Made by a program: the position numbers and the translations under genes. Below are positions 1 through 7,881 of a DNA stretch of 19,302 nt, one piece after another. Source of the DNA: Parvularculaceae bacterium UBA4496. GTDB taxonomy: Bacteria; Pseudomonadota; Alphaproteobacteria; Caulobacterales; Parvularculaceae. The DNA is taken from contig DGNI01000148.1 of NCBI GenBank assembly GCA_002388885.1, positions 1-19,302 of the forward strand, in the 5' to 3' direction. A model generated the notes under the pieces. The model worked only from the letters and a program-made list of their open reading frames with translations. It was not told where the DNA came from and did no database searches. How positions within the stretch are numbered: position 1 is the stretch's first letter; each line of letters begins with the position of its first letter.

Positions 1-9
1 GGAAGATTT

Positions 10-1194
10 ATGAAAATCCTTGTGATTGGGGGAGATGGGTTTTGCGGCTGGCCGACGGCCTTGCATCTGTCGAATGTGGGCCACGACGTGATGATCGTGG
101 ACAATCTTTCCCGGCGCAAGATCGACATCGAGCTTGAGGTGGAAAGCCTGACGCCGATCCAGCCGATCTCGACCCGTCTTGCGGCCTGGGAGGAGGTTTC
201 CGGCCGGCGCATCCTGTTCGAGAACATCGACGCGGCGAAGAACTATGCGCGGCTGATGAACCTGATCAAGGATTACGAGCCGGACGCCATCGTCCACTTT
301 GCCGAACAGCGCGCCGCGCCCTATTCGATGAAGTCGTCCTATCACAAGCGCTATACGGTCGATAACAACCTCAACGCCACCAACAACGTCCTTGCCGCCA
401 TTGTCGAGGCGGGCGTTGACGCGCATCTGGTCCATCTCGGCACCATGGGCGTTTACGGCTACGGCACGGCGGGCATGAAAATCCCGGAAGGATATCTGCC
501 TGTAAAAATTGAGACCGACGACGGGCAGGAAATCCGGCAGGAGATTCTCTATCCCGCCAATCCGGGCTCGATCTATCACATGACCAAGACGCAGGATCAG
601 CTGCTGTTTGCGTTCTACAACAAGAATGACGGCCTCAAGGTCACCGACCTGCATCAGGGCATCGTCTGGGGCACGCAGACGGAAGAAACAAAAAAAGACG
701 AGCGGCTGATCAACCGGTTCGACTATGACGGCGATTATGGCACCGTCCTCAACCGCTTTTTGATGCAGGCCGCCGTCGGCTTCCCCATGACCGTGCACGG
801 CACCGGCGGGCAGACCCGCGCCTTCATCCACATTCAGGATACGGTAAAATGCATCGAACTCGCCATCGAGACCCCGCCGCAGCATGGCGAGCGCGTGCGC
901 ATATTGAACCAGATGACCGAAACACACCGGGTGCGCGATCTGGCGAAACTGATCGAAAAGAAAACCGGCGCGGCGATCGAATATGTCAATAATCCGCGTA
1001 AAGAGGACGCCGAAAACGAACTCAATGTGGAAAATCAGCGCCTTCTGGGCCTCGGGCTCGACCCGATCACCCTGGAGGCCGGCCTCCTCGAGGAAGTCAC
1101 CGAAATCGCCAGAAAATACGCAGACCGATGCGACAAATCCAAAATCCCCTGCGTCTCATACTGGACAACTGAGCAGCAAAGCGGGGGCCGCTGA
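10..1194 (+). CDS. sqdB: UDP-sulfoquinovose synthase (SQD1/SqdB family)
   Basis: An NAD-dependent extended SDR enzyme of 394 residues that converts UDP-glucose plus sulfite to UDP-sulfoquinovose, the head-group donor of the sulfolipid SQDG and, in some organisms, of sulfonated glycans. Visible: the N-terminal nucleotide-binding motif GGDGFCG (residues 7-13), the family-typical segment FAEQRAAPYSM (97-107), and a catalytic triad matching the plant enzyme, Thr145, Tyr189 and Lys193 (in YHMTK). Length is normal for the family. The ATG is preceded by GGAAG at a good distance, so the start is secure. The gene is GC-rich compared with the next genes. It ends inside a hairpin shared with the convergent sulfotransferase. 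No SQDG synthase (sqdD/sqdX) is visible, so whether the product goes to lipid or polysaccharide is open. Family assignment is confident; the role in this locus is inferred. Confidence 0.93.
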   Translation: MKILVIGGDGFCGWPTALHLSNVGHDVMIVDNLSRRKIDIELEVESLTPIQPISTRLAAWEEVSGRRILFENIDAAKNYARLMNLIKDYEPDAIVHFAEQRAAPYSMKSSYHKRYTVDNNLNATNNVLAAIVEAGVDAHLVHLGTMGVYGYGTAGMKIPEGYLPVKIETDDGQEIRQEILYPANPGSIYHMTKTQDQLLFAFYNKNDGLKVTDLHQGIVWGTQTEETKKDERLINRFDYDGDYGTVLNRFLMQAAVGFPMTVHGTGGQTRAFIHIQDTVKCIELAIETPPQHGERVRILNQMTETHRVRDLAKLIEKKTGAAIEYVNNPRKEDAENELNVENQRLLGLGLDPITLEAGLLEEVTEIARKYADRCDKSKIPCVSYWTTEQQSGGR

Positions 1195-1209
1195 CGCAAA
1201 GAGCGTCAG
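1191..1209 (+). terminator. Rho-independent terminator of the sulfoquinovose synthase gene
   Basis: A perfect 7-bp inverted repeat, CTGACGC (1191-1197) and GCGTCAG (1203-1209), with a 5-base loop AAAGA, is followed on the + strand by TTTTCTTTC. This is the classic form of an intrinsic terminator for the + strand gene. The left arm contains the TGA stop of the synthase (1192-1194) and the right arm contains the TGA stop (reverse strand, 1206-1208) of the sulfotransferase. On the minus strand the hairpin is not followed by a T tract, so it should mainly stop rightward transcription. Confidence 0.8.
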
Positions 1210-2024
1210 TTTTCTTTCATAATGCGAGTGTAAAAAGCGATATCGTCTTCATAGATTGCGATCAACGCATCGCGGATCCCGCTGGTCATGTATGTATCGA
1301 GCTTTTCTTTTGCGGAAGTGGCGTGCCAAAGTATGCTTTTCTCTCCCTCCAATGGTATATTGAGCTGCAAATCACCAACAACTTTCGCCCAATCTTCCTC
1401 GAACCTCGCCATGCATCCTATATGGTGATAAGTAATATGCTTCACAAACAAAAGGTCGCATTGCGGACGCCAGTGTTTATCAAAATTTTTCACGCTTTTT
1501 ATTTTGCCAAGGCAATCTACGAATTCTCCAAAAGTCGGTTCATAATCAGATCCAACTTCGGGAAAAAAGCGCTTTAAAAGCCGGTCACGCTGGGGCATGG
1601 GCCGCCTGATTTTATCGAGATATGCAGATAGCACACGCTCAAGGGGCTCACGCACAAAAGAGAAACGAAAAAAATCATCCCCGAATAAAATTTCATCCAT
1701 CATTCTGTCGGGCAACTGATAAGGCCGCACGAAAGGGGAACCATAAAGCGTCGGATGAATTTCCTTAGGAACGGGCAGGCCTCGCGTAATGGTTTTAAGC
1801 AATCTTGATTTTACGGTGCTGCAAGCCGCTTTTGGCGTCTCCACATAAACATACTTGTTCACCAGATCGATATGAAAGTTCTGATTGAACTCGTCCCAGG
1901 ATATCTGATCCGTGAATCGTTCAAACCAGGACGGAACCTGCGTATCCATTTTGTTCATTCTTTCTGCGAATAACTCGAAAGCATCTGTACTAGCGTGTAA
2001 GTCCGGCCGCGGCAAAATCTTCAT
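1206..2024 (-). CDS. Sulfotransferase family 2 (carbohydrate sulfotransferase type)
   Basis: A 272-residue predicted PAPS-dependent sulfotransferase that would transfer sulfate to a sugar hydroxyl. The 5'-phosphosulfate-binding motif is seen as ETPKAACST (residues 62-70) and the 3'-phosphate-binding motif as FVREPLERVLSAYL (123-136), followed by a VKHITYHHIG segment as in the Sulfotransfer_2 family, which includes the animal chondroitin, dermatan and HNK-1 sulfotransferases. There is no signal peptide or membrane anchor, so it should act in the cytoplasm. The ATG at 2024 has no strong Shine-Dalgarno; Met23 and Met26 are possible later starts, still before the first motif. It is convergent with the sulfoquinovose synthase and divergent from the glycosyltransferase block. 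The gene appears clearly more AT-rich than its left neighbour. Acceptor unknown; a surface glycan is likely from context. Confidence 0.85.
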   Translation of the reverse strand: MKILPRPDLHASTDAFELFAERMNKMDTQVPSWFERFTDQISWDEFNQNFHIDLVNKYVYVETPKAACSTVKSRLLKTITRGLPVPKEIHPTLYGSPFVRPYQLPDRMMDEILFGDDFFRFSFVREPLERVLSAYLDKIRRPMPQRDRLLKRFFPEVGSDYEPTFGEFVDCLGKIKSVKNFDKHWRPQCDLLFVKHITYHHIGCMARFEEDWAKVVGDLQLNIPLEGEKSILWHATSAKEKLDTYMTSGIRDALIAIYEDDIAFYTRIMKEN

Positions 2025-2035
2025 GGTTGTTTACG

Positions 2036-2049
2036 GCTAATATATTAGC
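2036..2049. promoter_or_regulatory. 14-bp perfect palindrome in a divergent intergenic region
   Basis: GCTAATATATTAGC is its own reverse complement and lies 11 bases outside the start codon of the leftward sulfotransferase gene, in the 242-bp region between it and the rightward glycosyltransferase block. The position suits an operator, and its AT-rich core could also be part of a promoter. One perfect 14-bp palindrome is about what chance would give in 19 kb, so only the location makes it notable. I see nothing else well supported in 2025-2266. Confidence 0.25.
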
Positions 2050-2266
2050 ATCCGCCGCCATAGGTGAAGCACAAAACCGCCTTGCCAGAATTCAGACGCA
2101 ATGCTAGCTCTGCGGAAATCTGGACTTTGCCGCATTATGATTGCATACCTCAAACGCTGCTTCAGTTACGGCCGCTGTCGCTACAGACAGTTTGTCAACA
2201 TATCAAGGAAACCGCTTGCCCCATCACGCTGCTTCAGGCGACTGATCGGTTGCTCTTCCTTATCAA

Positions 2267-4222
2267 ATGTTTGAGCGCGCACAAATCGGGCTTGTGTGCC
2301 CCTCTTTTGGGTATCCTGGATTTTTACCAGAGCTGGTCGCCAGCATTCTCGACCAGAGAACCGACACGCCATTCGGCGTTGTACTGGTCGACGATTGTTG
2401 TCCAGATCCCGAAACAAGAGAACTATGCAACGAATACGCTGCAGCCTGTCCTGATCTCATCCGCTATATTCGGCCAAAGCAAAACGGCGGGCTTAGCAGC
2501 GCCCGCAATTGCGGCATCGATTACCTACTTCAAACCTGTCCGGAGCTAGAAGGGCTGACATTCGTCGATGCTGATGACCGGCTGTTTTCGAGATTCGTAG
2601 ACCGCTGCCATATTGCTTTGTGTGAAGCGGTTGAATTGCACGAGGGCGGCGACACAAAAGTCGGCTGGATTTTCGAAGACCCATATATGATTGGCGTTCC
2701 GGGCGTGATGCGCCGGCTTCGAACGCATTCTTTCTTATGGAATCTGGTTGGCGCCACCCAAACCTCCAGCTCTATCTTTTCCGCCGAATTGTTCCGGTCT
2801 GGCCTTAGATATTCTGAGGACATGAAAAATGGCGGCGAAGACTGGGAGTTTTCAATCCGCGCTTACAAGGCCGGCTTTCGCGCTAATTACCGTCAATCTT
2901 TGGGCCTTCGATACCGTCGGCGCCCAGGAAGCATGTCTTCTGATGTTGCTGCGAATCTCGGCATGGAGAGAAATCGTGTTGATATAAGACTCCGTCATCC
3001 CGATTTATATAAAATCGCTCCGGTTACGGAACAGTATGTAAGGGAGTGTAGCCACTATTGCGTAATTGATGAGCGGGGAAATGCTTATCTGAAATCCGGA
3101 ATCAAAGAAGACGGAAAGCACATTTCCGTGAAGGATCTATTGCAGCTGCTATCTTACAGCCTTGCCGTTCCGGGCATTGCCTCTCCACAAGTTTTTATTA
3201 TTGCAAATTCTTCATTCCTGGCTGCCGTCAAAGGCAACAAAAGATTGCTGGATTTTGCAGCTTTGGCAAACCTGTTTGCCGGCGGCAAGCAAATTCTTCA
3301 CCATTACTGGCGAAGCGAACCTAGTGAGCGCTCCACGGCTGACGTTGAATTTAACCGACCACAAAACTTGGAAGAAAAAATCGATGGCGGTGCCAGCGCT
3401 TTTTCGATGAGCAGAGAGACTTTTATTTCCGCTATAAACACCAAAAGTCTTGATGCGTTTCTGGCAGGGGGCGTTGCAGCAACTTGGACGGCGCCCGAGG
3501 TAGCGGCCTCTCCAGCTTTCAATGCCTATCAAATCCTCCAAAATACGCACGAATTATCCCGGACGATTTGGCCAAGCGGCGTCAAACCAACCTATCGCAA
3601 AAATGAACAAGTCTGGCAGCCGTCTAGCTTGAACTGGCGCGACCTGCCTGCGATGCTGACGGGGCTGTCGCAAACATTTCCAGAAATCGACAATCGGAAC
3701 AAAATCTTGATCCTCGCGCGAGGTTACGATTTGCTTGCAAAAGAACATCTGGAAGAGCTGGGACAGCTCGCAGGATCACTCAAGAACCGCAAGCCGGCTC
3801 AAGGTCTGGCGCTGGGTATAATTGGCTCGACGAGAATTCCTGCGGAGCTGTCAGCATACTTTTCAGATATTTACACGCTTCCAGAGCCTGTTGGAAAAGG
3901 CGACCCCAATAGATGGCAGGACGAAAAACTTCTGGTCTCCGTTACATCTTCGTTCGGCGCCGTTGTTTCTCTTGATGTCACTAGATTAAGCAACCACTCT
4001 CCAATACTGCAAAAGAATGGCGTAAAGCTTTTTCACAAAGCTTTCAGGAACACTAGGAATTTTGACCATGGCCGCACGCTTATTTCGATGTTCAAGTCGT
4101 ATAACGGCTTTATTTGCGAGCACGATCTTGAAAAAAGCTGGCTTGTTTCGCATGGCGTGCCAGTTGAAAACATCATGACGAGAGTACAGTTCGAATCACA
4201 TATGTTGAATTTCCGATCTTAA
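2267..4222 (+). CDS. Large glycosyltransferase: GT2 domain plus uncharacterised C-terminal half
   Basis: A 651-residue protein. Residues about 5-225 form a GT-A, family 2 glycosyltransferase domain: LVCPSFG start, VLVDD (39-43), NGGLSSARN (73-81), the metal-binding DxD as VDADD (100-104), and the acidic GGEDWEF (189-195) expected to hold the catalytic base. The remaining 420 residues are not a domain I recognise: a linker, a DGGAS motif (373-377) and a final 180 residues of alternating strand and helix type ending in a GVPVENI segment, reminiscent of half of a GT-B fold or a glycosyltransferase-like Rossmann domain. The same layout, including DGGAS, recurs in the gene at 5723-7870. An in-frame stop lies just upstream (2243-2245), so the ATG is the first possible start; its Shine-Dalgarno is poor. 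Donor and acceptor unknown; cytoplasmic. Confidence 0.85.
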   Translation: MFERAQIGLVCPSFGYPGFLPELVASILDQRTDTPFGVVLVDDCCPDPETRELCNEYAAACPDLIRYIRPKQNGGLSSARNCGIDYLLQTCPELEGLTFVDADDRLFSRFVDRCHIALCEAVELHEGGDTKVGWIFEDPYMIGVPGVMRRLRTHSFLWNLVGATQTSSSIFSAELFRSGLRYSEDMKNGGEDWEFSIRAYKAGFRANYRQSLGLRYRRRPGSMSSDVAANLGMERNRVDIRLRHPDLYKIAPVTEQYVRECSHYCVIDERGNAYLKSGIKEDGKHISVKDLLQLLSYSLAVPGIASPQVFIIANSSFLAAVKGNKRLLDFAALANLFAGGKQILHHYWRSEPSERSTADVEFNRPQNLEEKIDGGASAFSMSRETFISAINTKSLDAFLAGGVAATWTAPEVAASPAFNAYQILQNTHELSRTIWPSGVKPTYRKNEQVWQPSSLNWRDLPAMLTGLSQTFPEIDNRNKILILARGYDLLAKEHLEELGQLAGSLKNRKPAQGLALGIIGSTRIPAELSAYFSDIYTLPEPVGKGDPNRWQDEKLLVSVTSSFGAVVSLDVTRLSNHSPILQKNGVKLFHKAFRNTRNFDHGRTLISMFKSYNGFICEHDLEKSWLVSHGVPVENIMTRVQFESHMLNFRS

Positions 4223-4239
4223 CTAACGCGGATGCAAAA

Positions 4240-5733
4240 ATGAGCCTTTACAGCAGCTCGACTAAAATTTTTCTCGCCGGCGATATTCCATTCGGCTTCG
4301 AAGAGCTTTTGTCTGAGTCGAAATGCGCTGATATTTACAGACTGGTTGCTAAAAACTCCAGCGACTTTGCTTTCACCGCAAAGCAGACCGCCGCCAATGA
4401 CGTCGAAACTGCTGTAGAAACGATCAAGGCGCCGCCATCTGGCCTTGCCATTATTGTAGCCTCCGAAGACGGTCGCCCCTTGGCGGAAGCCTTTGCAGAG
4501 TTGTGGGCTATCGCAGGGGTTCCCCGTCCGGATATTGAATTTTTTGACGACACCGAAAGCGCTGCGCGTACCTGTCTCGCTAGCCTTGCTAAGAGCTTGG
4601 ATATGGAACTTCGCAACGCCTGCAGGCGGAATGTCGATCTTCGAAGTCAAATCGCGGTGCTGCGCGAGGAAGTCGAACAGGCGAATATTCAGTTTAGTGA
4701 AATGTGGGAAAGCGTCACGGCTGAATATAACGGCGCCCACAAGCTCCTTTGGCGGATGGACGTTACTGATGGGTTTATCCGTATTTCTCCCGGCGACAAG
4801 CTATTACAACGACTTCCGCTGACCATGAGCGCATGGCGAATGGGCGCCATCAGCATACTCGCATCCGCCCACCAGCCCAGCTCTATTACGGCGAGATTAT
4901 TCGCCTTTGAGGATGACACACCCCTAGCGCAATGGAAACTTTCTGTCGGAGTAGGCGTTTCCTGGGCGCAATTCCCTTTAACGAACAGATTACCGGCACG
5001 CTATCAAATGATTGGCCTGGAGATCTCGGTCAGCGAAGGGGCCGGGATTGAGTTCGGCGTTTTTGAAGCAACAAACCCTGATGAAGCATTTTATATTAAC
5101 GATGTGGAAACCGAAAAATCACTTGCTATTAAACTTTGGGGTGACGGCTCGTTCAATATTGGCGAAAAGAACGCGGAAACAAAAGCTGCTACCGCTCTTT
5201 TTGAAAACTTATCCGGCGTGCTTTTGGAAGATGCGCCCGAGACCTGGGTTGAAACAGCAGAACCGCTCTCCATGATCGAAAAGCCGCCAAAATGGTTCGC
5301 AAGACTTGGGTCACGATTGAGAATTCACCCTTCGATGGAATGTGTTGCAGCAGCAAGAGTACCCATAAATTACGACACTTTTTTTAACGGGGTCGTGCTG
5401 GATTTCGAAGTGACAGAAAAAGATGCGCAACCTGTACAGATGTGCTTCGCCGTGACAGACCCTAGGCATCCTCGGCCTTCTGTCGAGCGCATTGCAGACC
5501 ATGCCGACAGAAATGTAGCGGCCGTCGAAACCGTTAAAGGATTGAAAACAACTGGTTGGATAACAGCATTACCCGCTTCGCGGCTGGCAAACATTTCACT
5601 GACTTTTGACGCGCCCATGAAGAACGCTGATCTGATTTTAATGACCCGCGTTCTGGGCGTCACCGCCAGTAACTGTAACGCGCATTTTTACAACTTGAAA
5701 TACATTCTTTCCGTCCCAACAAATGAAACATGA
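4240..5733 (+). CDS. Unknown coiled-coil protein between two large glycosyltransferases
   Basis: A 497-residue protein that I do not recognise with confidence (one of the domain-of-unknown-function families found beside alphaproteobacterial glycosyltransferases, perhaps DUF6212, is a guess). The N-terminal 110 residues read as a small alpha/beta domain; residues about 115-162 are strongly helical and charged, with heptad character (LRSQIAVLREEVEQ), a likely coiled coil for oligomerisation; the C-terminal 330 residues are rich in beta-prone segments with many Trp, Phe and Asp, suggestive of one or two beta-sandwich (carbohydrate-binding-like) modules. No signal peptide or membrane span is evident. 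It starts 17 bases after the upstream glycosyltransferase and its last 11 bases overlap the start of the next, so the three are very likely one operon. A scaffold or glycan-binding role is inference. Confidence 0.8.
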   Translation: MSLYSSSTKIFLAGDIPFGFEELLSESKCADIYRLVAKNSSDFAFTAKQTAANDVETAVETIKAPPSGLAIIVASEDGRPLAEAFAELWAIAGVPRPDIEFFDDTESAARTCLASLAKSLDMELRNACRRNVDLRSQIAVLREEVEQANIQFSEMWESVTAEYNGAHKLLWRMDVTDGFIRISPGDKLLQRLPLTMSAWRMGAISILASAHQPSSITARLFAFEDDTPLAQWKLSVGVGVSWAQFPLTNRLPARYQMIGLEISVSEGAGIEFGVFEATNPDEAFYINDVETEKSLAIKLWGDGSFNIGEKNAETKAATALFENLSGVLLEDAPETWVETAEPLSMIEKPPKWFARLGSRLRIHPSMECVAAARVPINYDTFFNGVVLDFEVTEKDAQPVQMCFAVTDPRHPRPSVERIADHADRNVAAVETVKGLKTTGWITALPASRLANISLTFDAPMKNADLILMTRVLGVTASNCNAHFYNLKYILSVPTNET

Positions 5734-7870
5734 CGCCGTCAACCTGCGAGCACGGAGCTCGGTGAAAACCGTTGTTGGCGTCATTGTCCCGATTTTTAAA
5801 ATCGGCCCTATCCTTTCTGATACCCTGAAGTCTTTGATTGATCAGGGCAATGATGACATCGACCTCAGATTCGTACTCGTCGTTGATGGTTGCCCCTACA
5901 CAGCGACGACTCAAGAACAGATGAGGGATTATTTATATGGCGCGCCCTATCCGATAGAAGTCTGCTATAAAAAAAATGAGGGTGTGTCGATAGCAAGAAA
6001 TTTTGGCGTTGAGCGCCTTCTTCATCTCTTTCCTGATGTTGAGTACGTATTGTTTTTTGATGCTGATGACATAGCGCCGCCAAATTACGTCCGTGAGGCA
6101 ATTAAAACCATTCATCGCGGGAAAGCTGCGGGGAAAACCACGATCGGATGGGCGTATTCAGATCAATTTCAATTCGGCGCCGCAATACAATGGGTGCGAT
6201 ACCCCCGGTCGATTTTGAACTCGCGATTTACTGTGAACAATTTAAGTCAGCCGACTTCTCTTGTTACGCGTGAGCTTATAGACAAAGGCGTGCGGTTTGA
6301 CGAAATGTTAACTGCGGGCATAGAGGACTGGGATTTTTGGTTTAACGCCGCCGACGCCGGTTTCTCCGGTATTTACGCCAAAAACGCCTACATTAAGTAC
6401 AGGCGGCTGGCGGGAAGCCGTTCCAGCCTTAACAGAGCCAATGACGGCTACACAAAATTCTATTTACGCAACAAGCATTCCCGAAGTTATTTAGTTCGCG
6501 CATTTCTTGAACAAGAGCATGCTGAGACGCCGCGCTACGCGTTTTGGGAAGCGCAGAATTTGTATTTTTCCCTGAAAACAGCGCCGACGCGCAAATGTAT
6601 AAAGACAGCCACATTAGATAACCTGCTTAAGTCCGTATGTTCGCGCGCCCGCTACCGAAATGAGGATGCCTATATTGACGAACCTTATTTCCCAGATTTT
6701 GTTGTAATCGGAAATACGGAGCACCCGGATTGTTTTGGCGCTCTACTTCATGCAGAGCAGCGACTAGTCGCGAGCAAAACGGCAGCTGCAGCTTTTATCT
6801 TAAACTGGAGCGATGAAAAAGCTCGGGCGCGGCCGTGGCTGGCGATTTTGCGCGTATCTCGCTTGGTAAAGTTTCTCACAAAAGAAAATCTTTATACGAA
6901 ACCAATATTAACTTCTGATGCAAAATCCAAAGCAGCTTCAAGGCTTGGAGCAATCAGAACGCTTATAAAATCGTTGAAGGTGCGAACAGGATGGCGCGCT
7001 GAGAAAATGGATGGGGGCGCTTCCTTACTCGAAGAGCTAGAGCGGACAGATAATGTCATCTATCTGGCTTTGCACGATACTAGCTTTGACCTTGGCAACC
7101 TGGAAATTAAGTCAGAAACTAAAGAGTTCATCAGAGCTCTTAAAAGCCGCTGCGCTCCGTTCATTGACAGATTTAGCGGGCGCGAACTTCTGAAAGAGCG
7201 CGTTGTCGGAAATCCGCGATCCACCCATTGGGATATCAGCGCAGAAGCCATTGGCGTGAAGCATATCTATCCGTGGCTGCCTGATGATAATCAAAAAGCA
7301 TTATTAGGCGTGGTTGGCGGTGACGCCGCCATCATGCAGGCGGCTGAGCTATTAAAAGAGACTAGGGAAACCAACCAGCGCCTGGCGATGCACCATTTTG
7401 TGCCCCGATTTTTATCTAAGCCGAACACACAGACTTTGAATGTTTTTAATTCCACAACCCAATTATTTGATTATGCAGGTGAAATAAATTCAAAAACTGA
7501 GCGCTTTTATAACGGGACGCCACTCTGGGAGAAAGCAGTCCAGTGGAACGCAATGGTGGTAAACGCCATGTCCGCCTGTGACTATATAATCAATGTCGGA
7601 TGCATTGAGGCGACATTAGGGATAGCCGCCCTGAAAAGGTATGGCTTGAAAACTTGCTTTTTCTATTTTCCCACCAACCTCGCCGGAGAGGCAAGCCGTC
7701 ACTCCACATATACTGTTTCTGAACATCTCGTGGCGTACACAGGTGTCTATGACAAAATCATCGTTGATGATGAAATGTCAATTTCCCGTCTCCGCGCGCT
7801 GGGTGTGCCTCGAAGCAAAGTCATTGCCTATACTGGAAACGATCGGTCGTATCTGATGCTCCCGTCTTAG
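5723..7870 (+). CDS. Large glycosyltransferase: GT2 domain plus uncharacterised C-terminal half
   Basis: A 715-residue paralogue of the protein at 2267-4222. The N-terminal GT2 domain (about 18-235) shows VGVIVPIF, VLVVDGCP (51-58), NEGVSIARN (85-93), the DxD in FFDADD (111-116) and GIEDWDF (199-205). The C-terminal half contains the shared DGGAS motif (430-434) and ends in a Rossmann-like segment of about 130 residues (CDYIINVGCIEATLG, then GVPRSKVIAYTGN), which resembles the sugar-nucleotide half of GT-B enzymes or a polysaccharide pyruvyl/glycosyl transferase-like fold. The ATG at 5723 overlaps the previous gene by 11 bases, indicating translational coupling, but its Shine-Dalgarno is weak; a GTG at 5762 (codon 14) with GGAG just before it is an equally good start. 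Convergent with the RTX gene, with an 11-bp gap and no clear terminator. Confidence 0.85.
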   Translation: MKHDAVNLRARSSVKTVVGVIVPIFKIGPILSDTLKSLIDQGNDDIDLRFVLVVDGCPYTATTQEQMRDYLYGAPYPIEVCYKKNEGVSIARNFGVERLLHLFPDVEYVLFFDADDIAPPNYVREAIKTIHRGKAAGKTTIGWAYSDQFQFGAAIQWVRYPRSILNSRFTVNNLSQPTSLVTRELIDKGVRFDEMLTAGIEDWDFWFNAADAGFSGIYAKNAYIKYRRLAGSRSSLNRANDGYTKFYLRNKHSRSYLVRAFLEQEHAETPRYAFWEAQNLYFSLKTAPTRKCIKTATLDNLLKSVCSRARYRNEDAYIDEPYFPDFVVIGNTEHPDCFGALLHAEQRLVASKTAAAAFILNWSDEKARARPWLAILRVSRLVKFLTKENLYTKPILTSDAKSKAASRLGAIRTLIKSLKVRTGWRAEKMDGGASLLEELERTDNVIYLALHDTSFDLGNLEIKSETKEFIRALKSRCAPFIDRFSGRELLKERVVGNPRSTHWDISAEAIGVKHIYPWLPDDNQKALLGVVGGDAAIMQAAELLKETRETNQRLAMHHFVPRFLSKPNTQTLNVFNSTTQLFDYAGEINSKTERFYNGTPLWEKAVQWNAMVVNAMSACDYIINVGCIEATLGIAALKRYGLKTCFFYFPTNLAGEASRHSTYTVSEHLVAYTGVYDKIIVDDEMSISRLRALGVPRSKVIAYTGNDRSYLMLPS

Positions 7871-7881
7871 ACTTCGCTCTA

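Noticed and set aside
2064..2549. A 161-codon rightward frame in the divergent region running into the large glycosyltransferase gene
   Set aside because: Most of its second half lies out of frame inside the GT2 domain, the translation is rich in Cys, Leu, Thr and Ser without motifs, and the competing frame has a convincing glycosyltransferase domain.
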